DNA of 46,941 bases from Dehalococcoidia bacterium (lineage in GTDB: Bacteria; Chloroflexota; Dehalococcoidia; Dehalococcoidales; UBA1222), in contig WREQ01000006.1 in NCBI GenBank assembly GCA_009779255.1, forward strand, positions 1 to 46,941, read 5' to 3'. The notes beneath the pieces were generated by a model that was not told where the DNA came from, did not search any database, and was given only the letters and a program-made list of their open reading frames with translations. This document shows, one piece after another, positions 1 through 8,554 of the stretch (positions are counted from its first letter, which is position 1; every line of letters starts with the position of its first letter). The position numbers were made by a program, and so were the translations under genes.

Positions 1-1
1 T

Positions 2-241
2 GAACCTGTCCGCGATATATTTACGTTTTTGATTCCTTTTGTCCTCGCACCACACTCCCAAAAAGAGCTTTGGTATGGTATAAACTTCTACTATGGCAAT
101 CTTGAAAAAGGCACATACCGAATCGTAACGCAATTTTCAGAAAGCCTTTACAAAGTTGTGACTGACCCTTCTGAACCCGGCAATCCCCCTATTCGCGATA
201 CCGCTAGTCACTGGGTATATGCTGAATTTGAGATAGTGTAA
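2..241 (+). CDS. C-terminal fragment of a protein with a bacterial Ig-like domain
   Basis: The reading frame is open to the left edge, so this is the 3' end of a gene that begins outside the window; the ATG-like start in the ORF track is not a real start. The visible 79 residues include 'LEKGTYRIVTQF' and end in 'HWVYAEFEIV'. This pattern is typical of a short bacterial Ig-like domain found at the C-terminus of secreted or lipid-anchored proteins, where a 'GxYRIV' strand and an 'AEFxI' final strand recur. That family assignment is from memory. The upstream part and the cellular role cannot be seen. A lipoprotein gene follows about 130 bp downstream on the same strand. Confidence 0.6.
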   Translation, partial: EPVRDIFTFLIPFVLAPHSQKELWYGINFYYGNLEKGTYRIVTQFSESLYKVVTDPSEPGNPPIRDTASHWVYAEFEIV

Positions 242-370
242 TACATGGCTGTCGGCAATTCATCATGTCGCTGAATGATAATCATGATGCCTCCGTTCAA
301 TATTTCGATTATGATGCGTATGTGGTAAATAATGTTTTTGCAACGTTTGTTACAATGTCGTAGCTTTCCG

Positions 371-850
371 ATGAAGCGATTTTTGGTGCTTGCTACGGTT
401 TTATCATTGCTGGCAGCTGTATCAAGCCTAGGGTCGTGCGTAGTTATTCCGCAGACTATATATGGTGTCGGTGACACTTATGAAAGTTACGATTCAAGCA
501 TAACATTGAACAGTGCCAGCCGCATGGATTCCATTACTATTGATGGAAATACGATACAGGCGGAAGACGGCAAAAATTTCCTGGTGTTGAACGTCACAAT
601 AACAGCCAAGCGGACCATCGCACTTGAGAACCAGCGGTTTATAATAGCTGTGCTGAATGTTGTTGCTGATGCGGATTTGTCCAAAGGCCTGAATAACGGC
701 GTCGACTATTTAAGTAATTATGTTCTTATAAATGGTGATGCATTGACATTCAATGTGGTTTTCTCACTGCATACGATAGAAGGCTCTTCTTATTCAGTCC
801 ACTTGCATGAAGCATCTTTCGATCTAATGCCACATGACATTACTGCATAA
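371..850 (+). CDS. Small lipoprotein with DUF4352-like domain
   Basis: This 159-aa protein starts with a lipoprotein signal peptide, 'MKRFLVLATVLSLLAAVSSLGSC', with lipobox LGSC. I therefore use the internal ATG rather than the ORF-track start 13 codons upstream, which puts charged and polar residues before the signal. The mature part contains 'NFLVLNVTITAKR', a pattern like the DUF4352/telokin-like beta-sandwich found in many Gram-positive and Chloroflexi surface lipoproteins. Neither start has a convincing ribosome-binding site. The function is unknown; it is probably anchored on the outer face of the membrane. It stands alone, with about 200 bp of noncoding DNA before ccmA. Confidence 0.65.
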   Translation: MKRFLVLATVLSLLAAVSSLGSCVVIPQTIYGVGDTYESYDSSITLNSASRMDSITIDGNTIQAEDGKNFLVLNVTITAKRTIALENQRFIIAVLNVVADADLSKGLNNGVDYLSNYVLINGDALTFNVVFSLHTIEGSSYSVHLHEASFDLMPHDITA

Positions 851-1048
851 TCCGGATTGTCCCTGTATCAGCAGCGCCACATAGTAGAAGAAACAGTTGT
901 CTGCGGATACGGCCTTGCGGCAGTTGCGAACGCCATTGATCAGCTTCAGGCGTGACATCTTATCGTGTTAACATAATATTGCAACATATGCAATCAGGCT
1001 GGTAAACTGGCTCTTTGGGCGACGAACCGCTACAATAAATCTATTGCC

Positions 1049-1780
1049 ATGAGCGATACTACAGCATCCATACCATATGCCATTGAAACTGTCGGACTAA
1101 CCCGGTCCTTCGGCGGCTATCGCGCGTTGCGCGGCGTTGATATTCGCGTCGGCGCGGGCGAAATCCTGGCGGTTTTCGGCCCCAACGGCGCCGGCAAAAC
1201 CACGCTTGTCAAGATTTTGGCTGGCATCATGCGCCCTACAGCCGGCAGTGTGTTGATTAACGGCGTGGAGCTGGGTGATAACGCCCGGTTGCGCGCCGGA
1301 ATCGGGCTGGTGGCGCACAGTAGTTATCTCTATGGCAGTCTCAGCGCGCAGGAAAATCTGGATTTCTATGCTCGTCTCTACGGAGTCAAAGCCCGTGAAA
1401 AACGCATTTCCGAGGTGCTGGAGATGGTTGGGCTGACCGTGCGCCGCCACGACCGTTTTGCCACTTTCTCGCGCGGTATGCAACAGCGACTGTCTCTGGC
1501 GCGCGCGCTTCTTCACAATCCATCCGTGCTGCTGCTGGACGAGCCGGAAACAGGTCTGGATCAGCAGGCTCTCGATTCGCTGTGGCAGATTATCCGCTGG
1601 GACGAGGAAAAACGCACGGTCGTCTTCACCAGCCACAATTTTGAAAGAGCGCTGGGTGTTTGCAGCGCGGTGGTGATATTGGAGCGTGGGAGGGTGGCCT
1701 TCAGCGAGCGCGCCTGCAATCTCGATCTTTCCACGCTCAGGCAGAGATACGGCGAAAGCGCAGGGGCGGTGAAGCCGTGA
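1049..1780 (+). CDS. ccmA: Heme exporter ATP-binding protein CcmA
   Basis: This 243-aa ABC ATPase energises the CcmABC heme-handling complex that supplies heme for c-type cytochrome maturation. Visible motifs are Walker A 'GPNGAGKTT' (about residues 44-52), the ABC signature variant 'FSRGMQQR' and Walker B 'VLLLDEPETGLD', followed by the H-loop 'TSHNFE'. The length is slightly above typical CcmA. Assignment as CcmA, rather than a generic ABC ATPase, rests on the downstream ccmB and ccmC. Its stop overlaps the GTG start of ccmB by 4 bp (GTGA), so the two are translationally coupled. The preceding 200 bp has no clear gene; a weak promoter (TTGCAA, 18 bp, TAAACT) may lie near 980-1010. Confidence 0.88.
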   Translation: MSDTTASIPYAIETVGLTRSFGGYRALRGVDIRVGAGEILAVFGPNGAGKTTLVKILAGIMRPTAGSVLINGVELGDNARLRAGIGLVAHSSYLYGSLSAQENLDFYARLYGVKAREKRISEVLEMVGLTVRRHDRFATFSRGMQQRLSLARALLHNPSVLLLDEPETGLDQQALDSLWQIIRWDEEKRTVVFTSHNFERALGVCSAVVILERGRVAFSERACNLDLSTLRQRYGESAGAVKP

Positions 1781-2451
1781 GATTCTGGCCGTGTGTTCTG
1801 GCTATCGCGCGCAAGGACATTCTTGCCGAATTACGCGGGCGTGAAATCATCTCCTCGGTGCTGGTGTTCGCCGCGCTGGTGCTGGTGATTTTCAATTTCG
1901 CTTTCGGGCAGGATGCAGAACTGATGAGGGAGGTTGCTCCCGGAATATTGTGGGTGGCCTTCGCCTTTGCCGGCGTGCTGGCTTTGAACCGTGCCTTTAT
2001 ACCGGAAAAAGAGGAAAACTGCTTGGAGGGGTTGCTTGGTTGCCCAGCGCCGCGCGAGGCGATATATACCGGCAAAGCCCTCGGCAGCCTGGCGTTCATG
2101 CTGGCAGTGGAAATCGTGATTTTGCCGGTGTTCGCGCTGCTTTTTAACATTGATGTCTTCCGTCCGCAATTGATTGCCACCACGCTGCTGGCGACGATTG
2201 GCTTCGTGGCGGTGGGCACCATTTTTTCTGCGCTTGCGGTCAATACCCGAGCGCGCGAGATGGTGCTGCCGATACTGTTCCTGCCGGTCGTTACACCGGT
2301 GCTTATCGCCGCCGTCAAGGCCTCGGCGCTGTCGCTTGCTGGGAGCGGCTGGGGCGGCGATATGCTGCAGTGGCTTCTGATACTTCTGGCGTTCGACGCC
2401 ATTTTCTTGGTGGTGCCATTCCTGGTTTTCCCATACGCTCTTGAAGAATGA
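1777..2451 (+). CDS. ccmB: Heme exporter permease CcmB
   Basis: This 224-aa membrane protein has about six hydrophobic segments and is the permease partner of CcmA. I set the start at the GTG in the GTGA overlap with the ccmA stop, giving 'VRFWPCVLAIARKDILAELR'. The N-terminal 'ARKDILAELRGRE' and 'FIPEKEENCLEGLL' match the CcmB family pattern of a cytoplasmic amphipathic start and a conserved acidic loop. The ORF-track start 39 codons upstream lies inside ccmA and is rejected. A strong GAGGAGG precedes the next gene, ccmC, 9 bp downstream. In the family, CcmB works with CcmA and CcmC to deliver heme to CcmE; ccmE is not in the window. Confidence 0.85.
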   Translation: MRFWPCVLAIARKDILAELRGREIISSVLVFAALVLVIFNFAFGQDAELMREVAPGILWVAFAFAGVLALNRAFIPEKEENCLEGLLGCPAPREAIYTGKALGSLAFMLAVEIVILPVFALLFNIDVFRPQLIATTLLATIGFVAVGTIFSALAVNTRAREMVLPILFLPVVTPVLIAAVKASALSLAGSGWGGDMLQWLLILLAFDAIFLVVPFLVFPYALEE

Positions 2452-2460
2452 GGAGGTAAA

Positions 2461-3135
2461 GTGTTGAGACTCAAAATATTGCTTGTCGCAAGCACGCTGC
2501 TGATGCTGGTGGCGCTGTTTATGGTTTTCGTTTCCGTGCCCACTGACGCCGGTCAGGGTGTGATTCAGCGCATCTTTTATTTCCATGTGCCTGTGGCATG
2601 GGTGGCGTTTTTCGCCTTTTTTATCACCTTTGTCGCTGGCATCGTGTATCTGACGAATCGCAGCCAGAAGTGGGATATGATAGCCAGCGCATCGGCGGAA
2701 ATCGGGCTGGTGTTCACCACCCTTATACTGATTACCGGCTCCATCTGGGCCAGGCCGGTATGGGGGGTGTGGTGGACATGGGATGCGAGGTTGACCGCCT
2801 CGCTGGTGCTGTGGCTGATTTACCTTTCTTACTTTATCATACGCTCGTATATCTCCGATGAGGACCGCCGGGCGCGCTTCGCCGCTGTGGTGGGTATTAT
2901 TGGCTTTGTGGACGTGCCTGTCGTGGCGCTGTCCATCCAGTTGTCGCGCACCCAGCATCCCCCCGCGATGATTTTTCAAGGGGGTCTGGCAGGCTCCATG
3001 TCCATGCTGGCGACGCTACTGGTAAGCGTCGCGGCTTTCACCGTTCTGTACGCGCTTCTCATGGAGGTGCGCGTTCGTATTAAAAAGGACGAAAGAGAAA
3101 TAAAAAAGCTTAAGGAGGCTTGTGCCGATGAATAG
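2461..3135 (+). CDS. ccmC: Heme-handling membrane protein CcmC
   Basis: This 224-aa protein has six predicted membrane spans. It carries the tryptophan-rich WWD motif as 'VWWTWDARLT' (about residues 101-110), with flanking histidines in 'FYFHVPVAWV' and 'RTQHPPA' that coordinate heme in this family. Translation starts at a GTG preceded by a strong AGGAGGT site 6-8 bp away; a TTG follows as the next codon. CcmC presents heme to the chaperone CcmE. The C-terminus is charged ('KKDEREIKKLKEA') and cytoplasmic. The gene overlaps the small ccmD-like ORF by 8 bp, consistent with one operon ccmABCD. CcsA proteins share the WWD motif, but size and neighbours favour CcmC. Confidence 0.9.
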   Translation: MLRLKILLVASTLLMLVALFMVFVSVPTDAGQGVIQRIFYFHVPVAWVAFFAFFITFVAGIVYLTNRSQKWDMIASASAEIGLVFTTLILITGSIWARPVWGVWWTWDARLTASLVLWLIYLSYFIIRSYISDEDRRARFAAVVGIIGFVDVPVVALSIQLSRTQHPPAMIFQGGLAGSMSMLATLLVSVAAFTVLYALLMEVRVRIKKDEREIKKLKEACADE

Positions 3136-3271
3136 CGATAATCTGTGGTATCTGTTTGCCGCCTACGGTATCATCTGGCTGGCGGTGTTCGGCTATGTAG
3201 TTATGCTTGTCAGCCGCCAACGGGCCATGCGGCGCGACATAGATGCGCTCAAGAAAGAACTGAAAAAGTAG
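3128..3271 (+). CDS. ccmD: CcmD-like small membrane protein
   Basis: This 47-aa ORF is too short for the ORF track. It overlaps the end of ccmC by 8 bp and is preceded by AAGGAGG at a suitable distance. The product has one membrane span near the N-terminus ('LFAAYGIIWLAVFGYVVML') followed by a basic, charged tail ('RQRAMRRDIDALKKELKK'). This architecture, one N-terminal TM plus a positively charged cytoplasmic helix, and the place directly after ccmC are those of CcmD, which helps release holo-CcmE from CcmABC in characterised systems. CcmD sequences are poorly conserved, so the call rests on topology and position. Confidence 0.72.
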   Translation: MNSDNLWYLFAAYGIIWLAVFGYVVMLVSRQRAMRRDIDALKKELKK

Positions 3272-3341
3272 TCGTCAGCAGTCAGTTAGCAGTGTTCCAT
3301 GCCGGGAATCTGGCTGCCTTGAACGACAGATGGCGCAGTCG

Positions 3342-3950
3342 TCAGTTCCAGCGGTAGCGGTTGAAGCTGCGGCGTTTGTAAAACCACCCCGCCAGCGCGC
3401 CGAAGGCCAGTCCTCCGAGGTGCGCCTGCCAAGCCACGCCCATGCCGGTGAAGATTGAGAGCAGGGTGAAAATCGTGAAACTGCCTATGATGGCAATCCA
3501 CAGCGGCATGGGGGCGGGAATGGGGAAGAAGACCACCCGGAGATTAGGCCTGAGTACCGCCAGCGCCCCTCCAAGTGCGAAAATAGCCCCCGAAGCCCCG
3601 ATAGCCGCGGAATAACTCCTTCCCAGCCAGTTCATGCCTGTTGCGTCTCCAAGATAGGCTAGTCCAACAAAAGCCAGTCCGCCAGCCAACCCGCCTGCCA
3701 GATACACCAGCCAGAAGCGCTTCGCGCCAAGTATCTGCAAAATGGACGAACCGAAGAAATACAGCGCCCACATGTTGAACAGGATGTGCATGAAGGAGGC
3801 GTGGGTGAACATGCTGGTGAGAAACTGCCACGGATGAGTCCAGGCTTCGTAAGGGGCGAGCGCCAGTATATCCAGCGCCTGACCGCCGGCTATCTTCACG
3901 CCTATGAAAATGACAAAGTTTATGAGGATTATGGCGTAAAGGCTTTCCAT
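3342..3950 (-). CDS. Rhomboid family intramembrane serine protease
   Basis: This 202-aa protein has six membrane segments and the rhomboid signatures. The catalytic serine sits in 'GASGAIFA' (GxSG), the catalytic histidine in 'AHLGGLAFG', and the HxxxN oxyanion motif is 'HILFN'. I choose the ATG giving 'MESLYAIILINF' because GGGAG lies 5 bp upstream; the 19 residues before it in the ORF track are polar and cysteine-containing. Rhomboids cut single-pass membrane proteins within the bilayer; the substrate cannot be predicted. The C-terminal tail 'YKRRSFNRYRWN' is basic. It converges on ccmD and stands apart from any operon. Confidence 0.88.
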   Translation of the reverse strand: MESLYAIILINFVIFIGVKIAGGQALDILALAPYEAWTHPWQFLTSMFTHASFMHILFNMWALYFFGSSILQILGAKRFWLVYLAGGLAGGLAFVGLAYLGDATGMNWLGRSYSAAIGASGAIFALGGALAVLRPNLRVVFFPIPAPMPLWIAIIGSFTIFTLLSIFTGMGVAWQAHLGGLAFGALAGWFYKRRSFNRYRWN

Positions 3951-4066
3951 TGATGCTCCCGTGAAACAGTTTCGTACAATCATAAGGCTAAACGGGAAAT
4001 GAGGCAACTTTTGAGGGTTGAATTGAAAAAATGGAGCGTCTGCGCTCTCAACCGGCTGCGATATAG

Positions 4067-4579
4067 TTATTTCTCGATGAAATTGAGCACCTGACCGTCC
4101 TCGCAGTAGATAGCAAGCGCGCCAGCCTCAAGCGAAAAACTGTGGGACTTCGCCAGCAGATGCTGGTAAGCATATTCCTGTTCGTTGAAGGAGGGGTCTA
4201 ATGCTGCCATCTCTGTCCAAAACATGTCATTGAGGGCAATCCGGTTGCCGCTGGTTACGGTGTAACCACCGCCGAAGATGTTTACACCGCCGTTGCCGCT
4301 GAGTCGGGCGGTGTCGTCAAATACTAGTGTAAGGCGCGTGCCTGGGATGACTGTTTTTAACGCTTCTGGCTCGCCGTATGAAATCAGTTGCCACGAGGTG
4401 CCGGTCAGGCTGCTGGGAATGTCCGCCCGCAAAATATCCGTCGGTGCCTCGGTGGGGGTGTCGGTTGGGCTGTGCAGAGTCCCGCTGGCCGCTTTTCCGC
4501 AGCCGGCCGCCAGCATAAGCGCCACGGCTCCCGACAGCGCTACGACGATAATTCCTGATATCATTGGTTTCTTCTTCAT
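4067..4579 (-). CDS. META-domain (HslJ-like) lipoprotein
   Basis: This 170-aa lipoprotein has a clear signal peptide and the lipobox 'LAAGC' near residue 26, followed by a Thr/Pro-rich linker ('SPTDTPTEAPTD'). The C-terminal ~115 residues form a META domain. The opening 'LTGTSWQLISYG' and later 'GNGGVNIFGGGYTV' and 'MAALDPSFNEQEYAYQHLL' match the usual 'GTxWxL', 'G(C)N.y.G.Y' and 'C.dp..eqE..yl..L' positions; here an alanine/valine pattern replaces the usual cysteines. META proteins are associated with stress or antibiotic tolerance in some bacteria, but the biochemical role is unknown. It is divergent from leuS. Confidence 0.82.
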   Translation of the reverse strand: MKKKPMISGIIVVALSGAVALMLAAGCGKAASGTLHSPTDTPTEAPTDILRADIPSSLTGTSWQLISYGEPEALKTVIPGTRLTLVFDDTARLSGNGGVNIFGGGYTVTSGNRIALNDMFWTEMAALDPSFNEQEYAYQHLLAKSHSFSLEAGALAIYCEDGQVLNFIEK

Positions 4580-4636
4580 GGTTCCGCCTCGCGCTTGTTA
4601 TAACGCAGAAACGTGGTTCTGGTTAGTTTATAATGA

Positions 4637-4665
4637 TTGCGCCCCTTTCGGACGCTTGATACAAT
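4637..4665 (+). promoter_or_regulatory. Probable sigma-70 promoter of leuS
   Basis: TTGCGC at 4637-4642 and TACAAT at 4660-4665 are separated by 17 bp, in the gap just before leuS. Transcription would start about 20 bp before the coding start, leaving no room for a T-box leader. A TATAAT at 4629-4634 is a second, less well-spaced candidate. Confidence 0.5.
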
Positions 4666-4691
4666 AAGGAATCTGTAAAAGGATGGTTTGT

Positions 4692-7139
4692 ATGATAGAT
4701 AAATATAATCCTTCCGAAATCGAAGCCAAATGGCAGCAGCGCTGGGCTGACGACAACCTGTACCAGGCGCGTGACGATGACCCTCGGCCGAAATGGTATG
4801 CCCTCACCATGTTTCCCTACACCTCCGGCGATCTGCATATCGGCCACTGGTACGCTATGGCGCCGTCAGACGTCTATGCTCGTTTCAAGTGTATGCAGGG
4901 CTATAACGTGCTGCACCCCATGGGTTTTGACGCCTTCGGTTTTCCGGCGGAAAATGCCGCCATCAAGCGCGGCATTCATCCGCGCACTTGGACCATGTCC
5001 AATATCGAAAATATGCGCCGGCAGCTCAAAAGCATTGGTGCCATTTACGACTGGAGCCGCGAGGTTATCACCTGTGAGCCGGAATATTACAGGTGGACGC
5101 AGTGGTTCTTCCTGAAGCTGTGGGAGGCGGGGCTGACATACCGCGCCAAGGCGCCAGTAAACTGGTGTCCCAACTGCCAGGCGGTGCTGGCCAACGAACA
5201 GGTGGTCAATGGCGAGTGCTGGCGCTGCGAAACGCCAGTGACACGTCGCGATCTGGAGCAATGGTTCTTCCGTATTACCAAGTATGCCGACGAACTCATG
5301 AAACACGACGGTCTGGACTGGCCGGAGCGCATCAAGATCATGCAGGCCAACTGGGTGGGGCGCAGCGAGGGGGCAGAGCTTTCTTTCGGGTTGGATTATC
5401 CGGATGTTGAGGAAAAGGAAATTCGCGTTTTCACTACCCGTCCGGATACCGTTTTCGGTGTAAGTTTCATGGCGCTGGCGCCGGAGCATCCGCTGGTGCG
5501 GAAGCTGACCACTGCGGAGCAGCGGGACGCCGTCGAGGCTTATATCGATAAAGCGCGGCGCCGCACCGAAATAGAGAGATTGTCCGCCGAACACGAAAAG
5601 GACGGGGTGTTTACCGGCGCCTACGTTATCAACCGCTTGAACGGTGAGAATGTGCCAATATGGATTGCCGATTATGTGCTGGCTTCATACGGGACGGGGG
5701 CGGTCATGGGCGTGCCGGCGCATGACGAACGTGATTTTATCTTCGCTGGAAAGTACAAGCTGCCAGTAAAAGTGGTGGTTGCACCCCCGGACTGGAATGG
5801 GCGGCCGCTTGCGGAGGCTTATACCGGACCCGGCGAAATGGTGCATTCTGACAGTTTTGACGGCATGCCCAGTGAGCAGGCCGGAATCAAGATTTCCGAA
5901 TTTATCGCCAGGCGCGGCTGGGGCAGGCGCACCGTCAGTTACAAGCTGCGTGACTGGCTGATATCGCGCCAGCGCTACTGGGGAGCGCCTATTCCTATGG
6001 TCCACTGCGAAAAATGCGGCATCGTGCCGGTGCTGGAAAAAGACCTCCCGGTGCTGCTGCCTGAGAACGCCGAGTTTAAGCCAACCGGCGAATCACCGCT
6101 CAAGTATGTTGACAGTTTTGTTAATACCGTCTGCCCGCAGTGCGGCGGCGCGGCAAAGCGTGAAACAGATACCATGGACACCTTCATGTGTTCGTCGTGG
6201 TATTTTCTGCGCTATGCCAGCCCGCTCTACGCGGATGGGGCTTTCAATCCCGATGCGGTCGGAAAATGGCTGCCGGCGGACATCTACACCGGTGGCGGCG
6301 AACACGCCGTGATGCATCTGTTTTACTCCCGCTTTTTCACAAAGGCGCTGCGCGACATGGGGCGGCTGGACTTCGGCGAACCGTTCCTGCGACTGTTCAA
6401 CCAGGGCACGATTACACACGACCACCAGAAGATGTCCAAATCCAAAGGCAACGTGGTAAACCCGGACAAATATGTTTCGGCAATGGGCGCCGACACGGTG
6501 CGCGCCTACCTGATGTTTATCGGGCCGTGGGAGCAGGGTGGCGACTGGGACGACTCCGGCATTTATGGGCTGGCGCGCTGGCTGGGGCGCATCTGGTCAC
6601 TGGCACTCGAGCCTTACGAGGGTGGTGCCTGTGGTGGGGAAGGGCTGTCGCCGAAAGACTTGTCTCGTGTTACCCACCAGACCATCCGCCGTGTCACCGG
6701 TGATATGGAAAAGCTGCGTTTCAACACCATGATTGCGGCGTTGATGGAATTCTCCAATTTCTTGGGCAAAGTGCGCGAGAACGGCTCAGTACCGGTTGAG
6801 GATTATCGGGAGGCCGTTCGTGTGCTGTTGAAACTGCTCGCTCCCACCGCACCGCATTTTGCCGAGGAGGTGTGGGCGCGGTTGGGTTATGCGTACTCCA
6901 TCCACAACCAGAAGTGGCCGGAGTGGGACGCGGCGCTGGTTGAAGACGAAGAGATTCCGCTGGTGGTGCAGGTCAACGGCAAGCTACGCGACCGGCTGAT
7001 GGTGGCGGCGAATATTGACGAGGCCTCCGCCAAAAAACTGGCGCAGGAAAGCGAAAAGGTCATGGTTTACACCGCCGGCAAGACGGTGATTCAAGTGGTT
7101 TACGTGCCGGGCAAATTAGTCAATATTGTGGTTAAATAA
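4692..7139 (+). CDS. leuS: Leucyl-tRNA synthetase
   Basis: This 815-aa class I synthetase charges tRNA-Leu. The HIGH motif is 'HIGHW' (about residue 46) and the KMSKS loop is 'KMSKSKGN'. The CP1 editing domain is recognisable by 'TTRPDTVFGVSFMALAPEH' and 'GTGAVMGVPAHDERD'. Two zinc-type cysteine sets, 'CPNCQ...CWRC' and 'CEKCG...CPQCG', are present. The C-terminal anticodon-binding region and the small C-terminal domain ('LVVQVNGKLRDRL') complete a full-length bacterial LeuRS. I choose the ATG at 4692 ('MIDKYNPSEIEAKW') because AAAGGA then lies 8 bp upstream; the ORF-track ATG three codons earlier would overlap that site. proC follows 19 bp downstream, so the two probably share a transcript. 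Confidence 0.95.
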   Translation: MIDKYNPSEIEAKWQQRWADDNLYQARDDDPRPKWYALTMFPYTSGDLHIGHWYAMAPSDVYARFKCMQGYNVLHPMGFDAFGFPAENAAIKRGIHPRTWTMSNIENMRRQLKSIGAIYDWSREVITCEPEYYRWTQWFFLKLWEAGLTYRAKAPVNWCPNCQAVLANEQVVNGECWRCETPVTRRDLEQWFFRITKYADELMKHDGLDWPERIKIMQANWVGRSEGAELSFGLDYPDVEEKEIRVFTTRPDTVFGVSFMALAPEHPLVRKLTTAEQRDAVEAYIDKARRRTEIERLSAEHEKDGVFTGAYVINRLNGENVPIWIADYVLASYGTGAVMGVPAHDERDFIFAGKYKLPVKVVVAPPDWNGRPLAEAYTGPGEMVHSDSFDGMPSEQAGIKISEFIARRGWGRRTVSYKLRDWLISRQRYWGAPIPMVHCEKCGIVPVLEKDLPVLLPENAEFKPTGESPLKYVDSFVNTVCPQCGGAAKRETDTMDTFMCSSWYFLRYASPLYADGAFNPDAVGKWLPADIYTGGGEHAVMHLFYSRFFTKALRDMGRLDFGEPFLRLFNQGTITHDHQKMSKSKGNVVNPDKYVSAMGADTVRAYLMFIGPWEQGGDWDDSGIYGLARWLGRIWSLALEPYEGGACGGEGLSPKDLSRVTHQTIRRVTGDMEKLRFNTMIAALMEFSNFLGKVRENGSVPVEDYREAVRVLLKLLAPTAPHFAEEVWARLGYAYSIHNQKWPEWDAALVEDEEIPLVVQVNGKLRDRLMVAANIDEASAKKLAQESEKVMVYTAGKTVIQVVYVPGKLVNIVVK

Positions 7140-7158
7140 ATCCGGAAGGAAGGCAGGA

Positions 7159-7968
7159 GTGGGATTATTTAAAATCGCTTTTATCGGTGGGGGCAACATG
7201 GGCGCTGCCATGGCCGCCGCCGTCATCAAAAATAATCTGGCTGATGCATCTGACGTATCCGTCAGCGACGTCAGCGTCGAGCGCCTTGAAACACTCAAGA
7301 GTGAGATGGGCGTCTATACCACGCAGAGCAATCTTGAAGCGGCACTGCGTGGTGAAATTATCGTTCTGGCGGTCAAGCCGCAGATTCTGGACGGTGTTAT
7401 GGCGGAGCTTTCCGGCAAACTCCATCCGAAGTCTCTGGTCTTTTCCGTCGTTGCCGGTAGGAAGCTGGCGGCGCTGGAGGCCGGACTCAGGCATCAGGCC
7501 ATCGTGCGCGCCATGCCCAATACGCCGGCGCAGATTGGTAAGGGTATGACGGTATGGACGGCCACGCGGGACGTGACGCCTTCACAGCGCACTCATGTCG
7601 AGGCGCTCGTATGCGTCATGGGGCGCGCCATTTATACTGGCTACGAGCATTTTCTGGATTTGGCTACGGCGCTTTCTGGCTCCGGCCCGGCCTACGTATT
7701 TTTGTTTCTGGAGTCGCTGATAACTGGCGCCGTGGAGTTGGGCATGCCTGATGAAATGGCGAAGAAACTGGCTTTCCAGACCCTGATTGGCGCGGCGGAA
7801 TACGCACGCGAGTCGGACAAGTCCCTCGATGAGCTGCGCCGCAATGTCACCTCTCCCGGCGGCACCACGGCGGAAGCGCTCAAGGTGTTCGACGAAGCGG
7901 ATTTCTCCGGCATCGTCAGGCGCGCCGAGGCGGCGGCGTACAAACGGGCACAGGAGCTGGGGGCATAA
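7159..7968 (+). CDS. proC: Pyrroline-5-carboxylate reductase
   Basis: This 269-aa enzyme reduces pyrroline-5-carboxylate to proline with NAD(P)H in the cytosol. The N-terminal Rossmann motif is 'AFIGGGNMGAAMAA'. The C-terminal helical domain has 'ALSGSGPAYVFLFLESL' and the family signature 'NVTSPGGTTAEALKVF'. The GTG start at 7159 is chosen because GGAAGGAAGG precedes it directly; the ORF-track start 11 codons upstream lies within the leuS end and would overlap. The length is standard. It sits 19 bp after leuS and 57 bp before cvpA, all on the same strand. Confidence 0.93.
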   Translation: MGLFKIAFIGGGNMGAAMAAAVIKNNLADASDVSVSDVSVERLETLKSEMGVYTTQSNLEAALRGEIIVLAVKPQILDGVMAELSGKLHPKSLVFSVVAGRKLAALEAGLRHQAIVRAMPNTPAQIGKGMTVWTATRDVTPSQRTHVEALVCVMGRAIYTGYEHFLDLATALSGSGPAYVFLFLESLITGAVELGMPDEMAKKLAFQTLIGAAEYARESDKSLDELRRNVTSPGGTTAEALKVFDEADFSGIVRRAEAAAYKRAQELGA

Positions 7969-8025
7969 AATCAAACACCGTATTTTGATGGTGAAAGATG
8001 TTTACAGCAAAAAAGGAGATCTGAT

Positions 8026-8511
8026 ATGAACTGGCTGGACATTATAATTCTAATTGTTCTGGCGGCCTCCGCAATCGCGGGGCTGGGGAGAGGGATCATT
8101 CGCGGCGTGGTCAGTCTGGTTGGGTTTATCCTGGCGATTTTCCTTGCCGGCAGGATGCACGAGACGGTGGCTGGTTGGCTGAGGTTCATTTCCAATGAAA
8201 ACATCGCCAAGATTGTTGCTTTCGTTCTCATTATCCTGGTGGTGATAATCGCGGCGGATTTGCTGGGCAAGCTGCTGCGCAGGCTTATATCCTTGGCGAT
8301 GCTGGGCTGGCTGGATCGTCTGCTGGGCGGGGTGCTGGGATTATTTATCGGCGCTGTCTTCTGGGGGGCGCTGCTGGCGGTGTGGGGCAAATTCGTCGGC
8401 GCGGGATCCATCGGCGGATCATGGCTGGCCAAGTTATTGCTGGATAAATTTCCGCTGGTGCTGGGGCTGCTGCCTGACAGCTTCAATTCCATCAAGGATT
8501 TTTTCAAATAA
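8026..8511 (+). CDS. CvpA family membrane protein
   Basis: This 161-aa protein begins 'MNWLDIIILIVLAASAIAGLGRG' and has four membrane spans, the CvpA (colicin V production) layout, including the early 'RGIIRGVVSLVGFI' loop. AAGGAG lies 8 bp before the ATG. CvpA proteins sit in the inner membrane; their molecular role is unsettled, with envelope homeostasis suggested in other bacteria. It is the last gene of the leuS-proC-cvpA run and is followed by a strong hairpin. Confidence 0.85.
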   Translation: MNWLDIIILIVLAASAIAGLGRGIIRGVVSLVGFILAIFLAGRMHETVAGWLRFISNENIAKIVAFVLIILVVIIAADLLGKLLRRLISLAMLGWLDRLLGGVLGLFIGAVFWGALLAVWGKFVGAGSIGGSWLAKLLLDKFPLVLGLLPDSFNSIKDFFK

Positions 8512-8554
8512 AGGCGCGATAACAAGCTGTCAGAAGGCTCTCTGTAAAGGAATA

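Noticed and set aside
837-958. 44-codon minus-strand ORF ('MSRLKLINGVRNCRKAVSAD')
   Set aside because: Too short, overlaps the lipoprotein end and has no recognisable family; possibly a remnant.
1831-2979. 382-codon antisense ORF over ccmB and ccmC
   Set aside because: Its product is dominated by His, Arg, Gln and Gly with no family pattern; the opposite strand encodes two clear membrane proteins.
4580-4691. T-box leader for leuS
   Set aside because: The gap is too short, and there is no T-box consensus or terminator.
4866-5594. 242-codon antisense ORF in leuS
   Set aside because: Shadow of a highly conserved synthetase region; no ribosome-binding site or recognisable motif.
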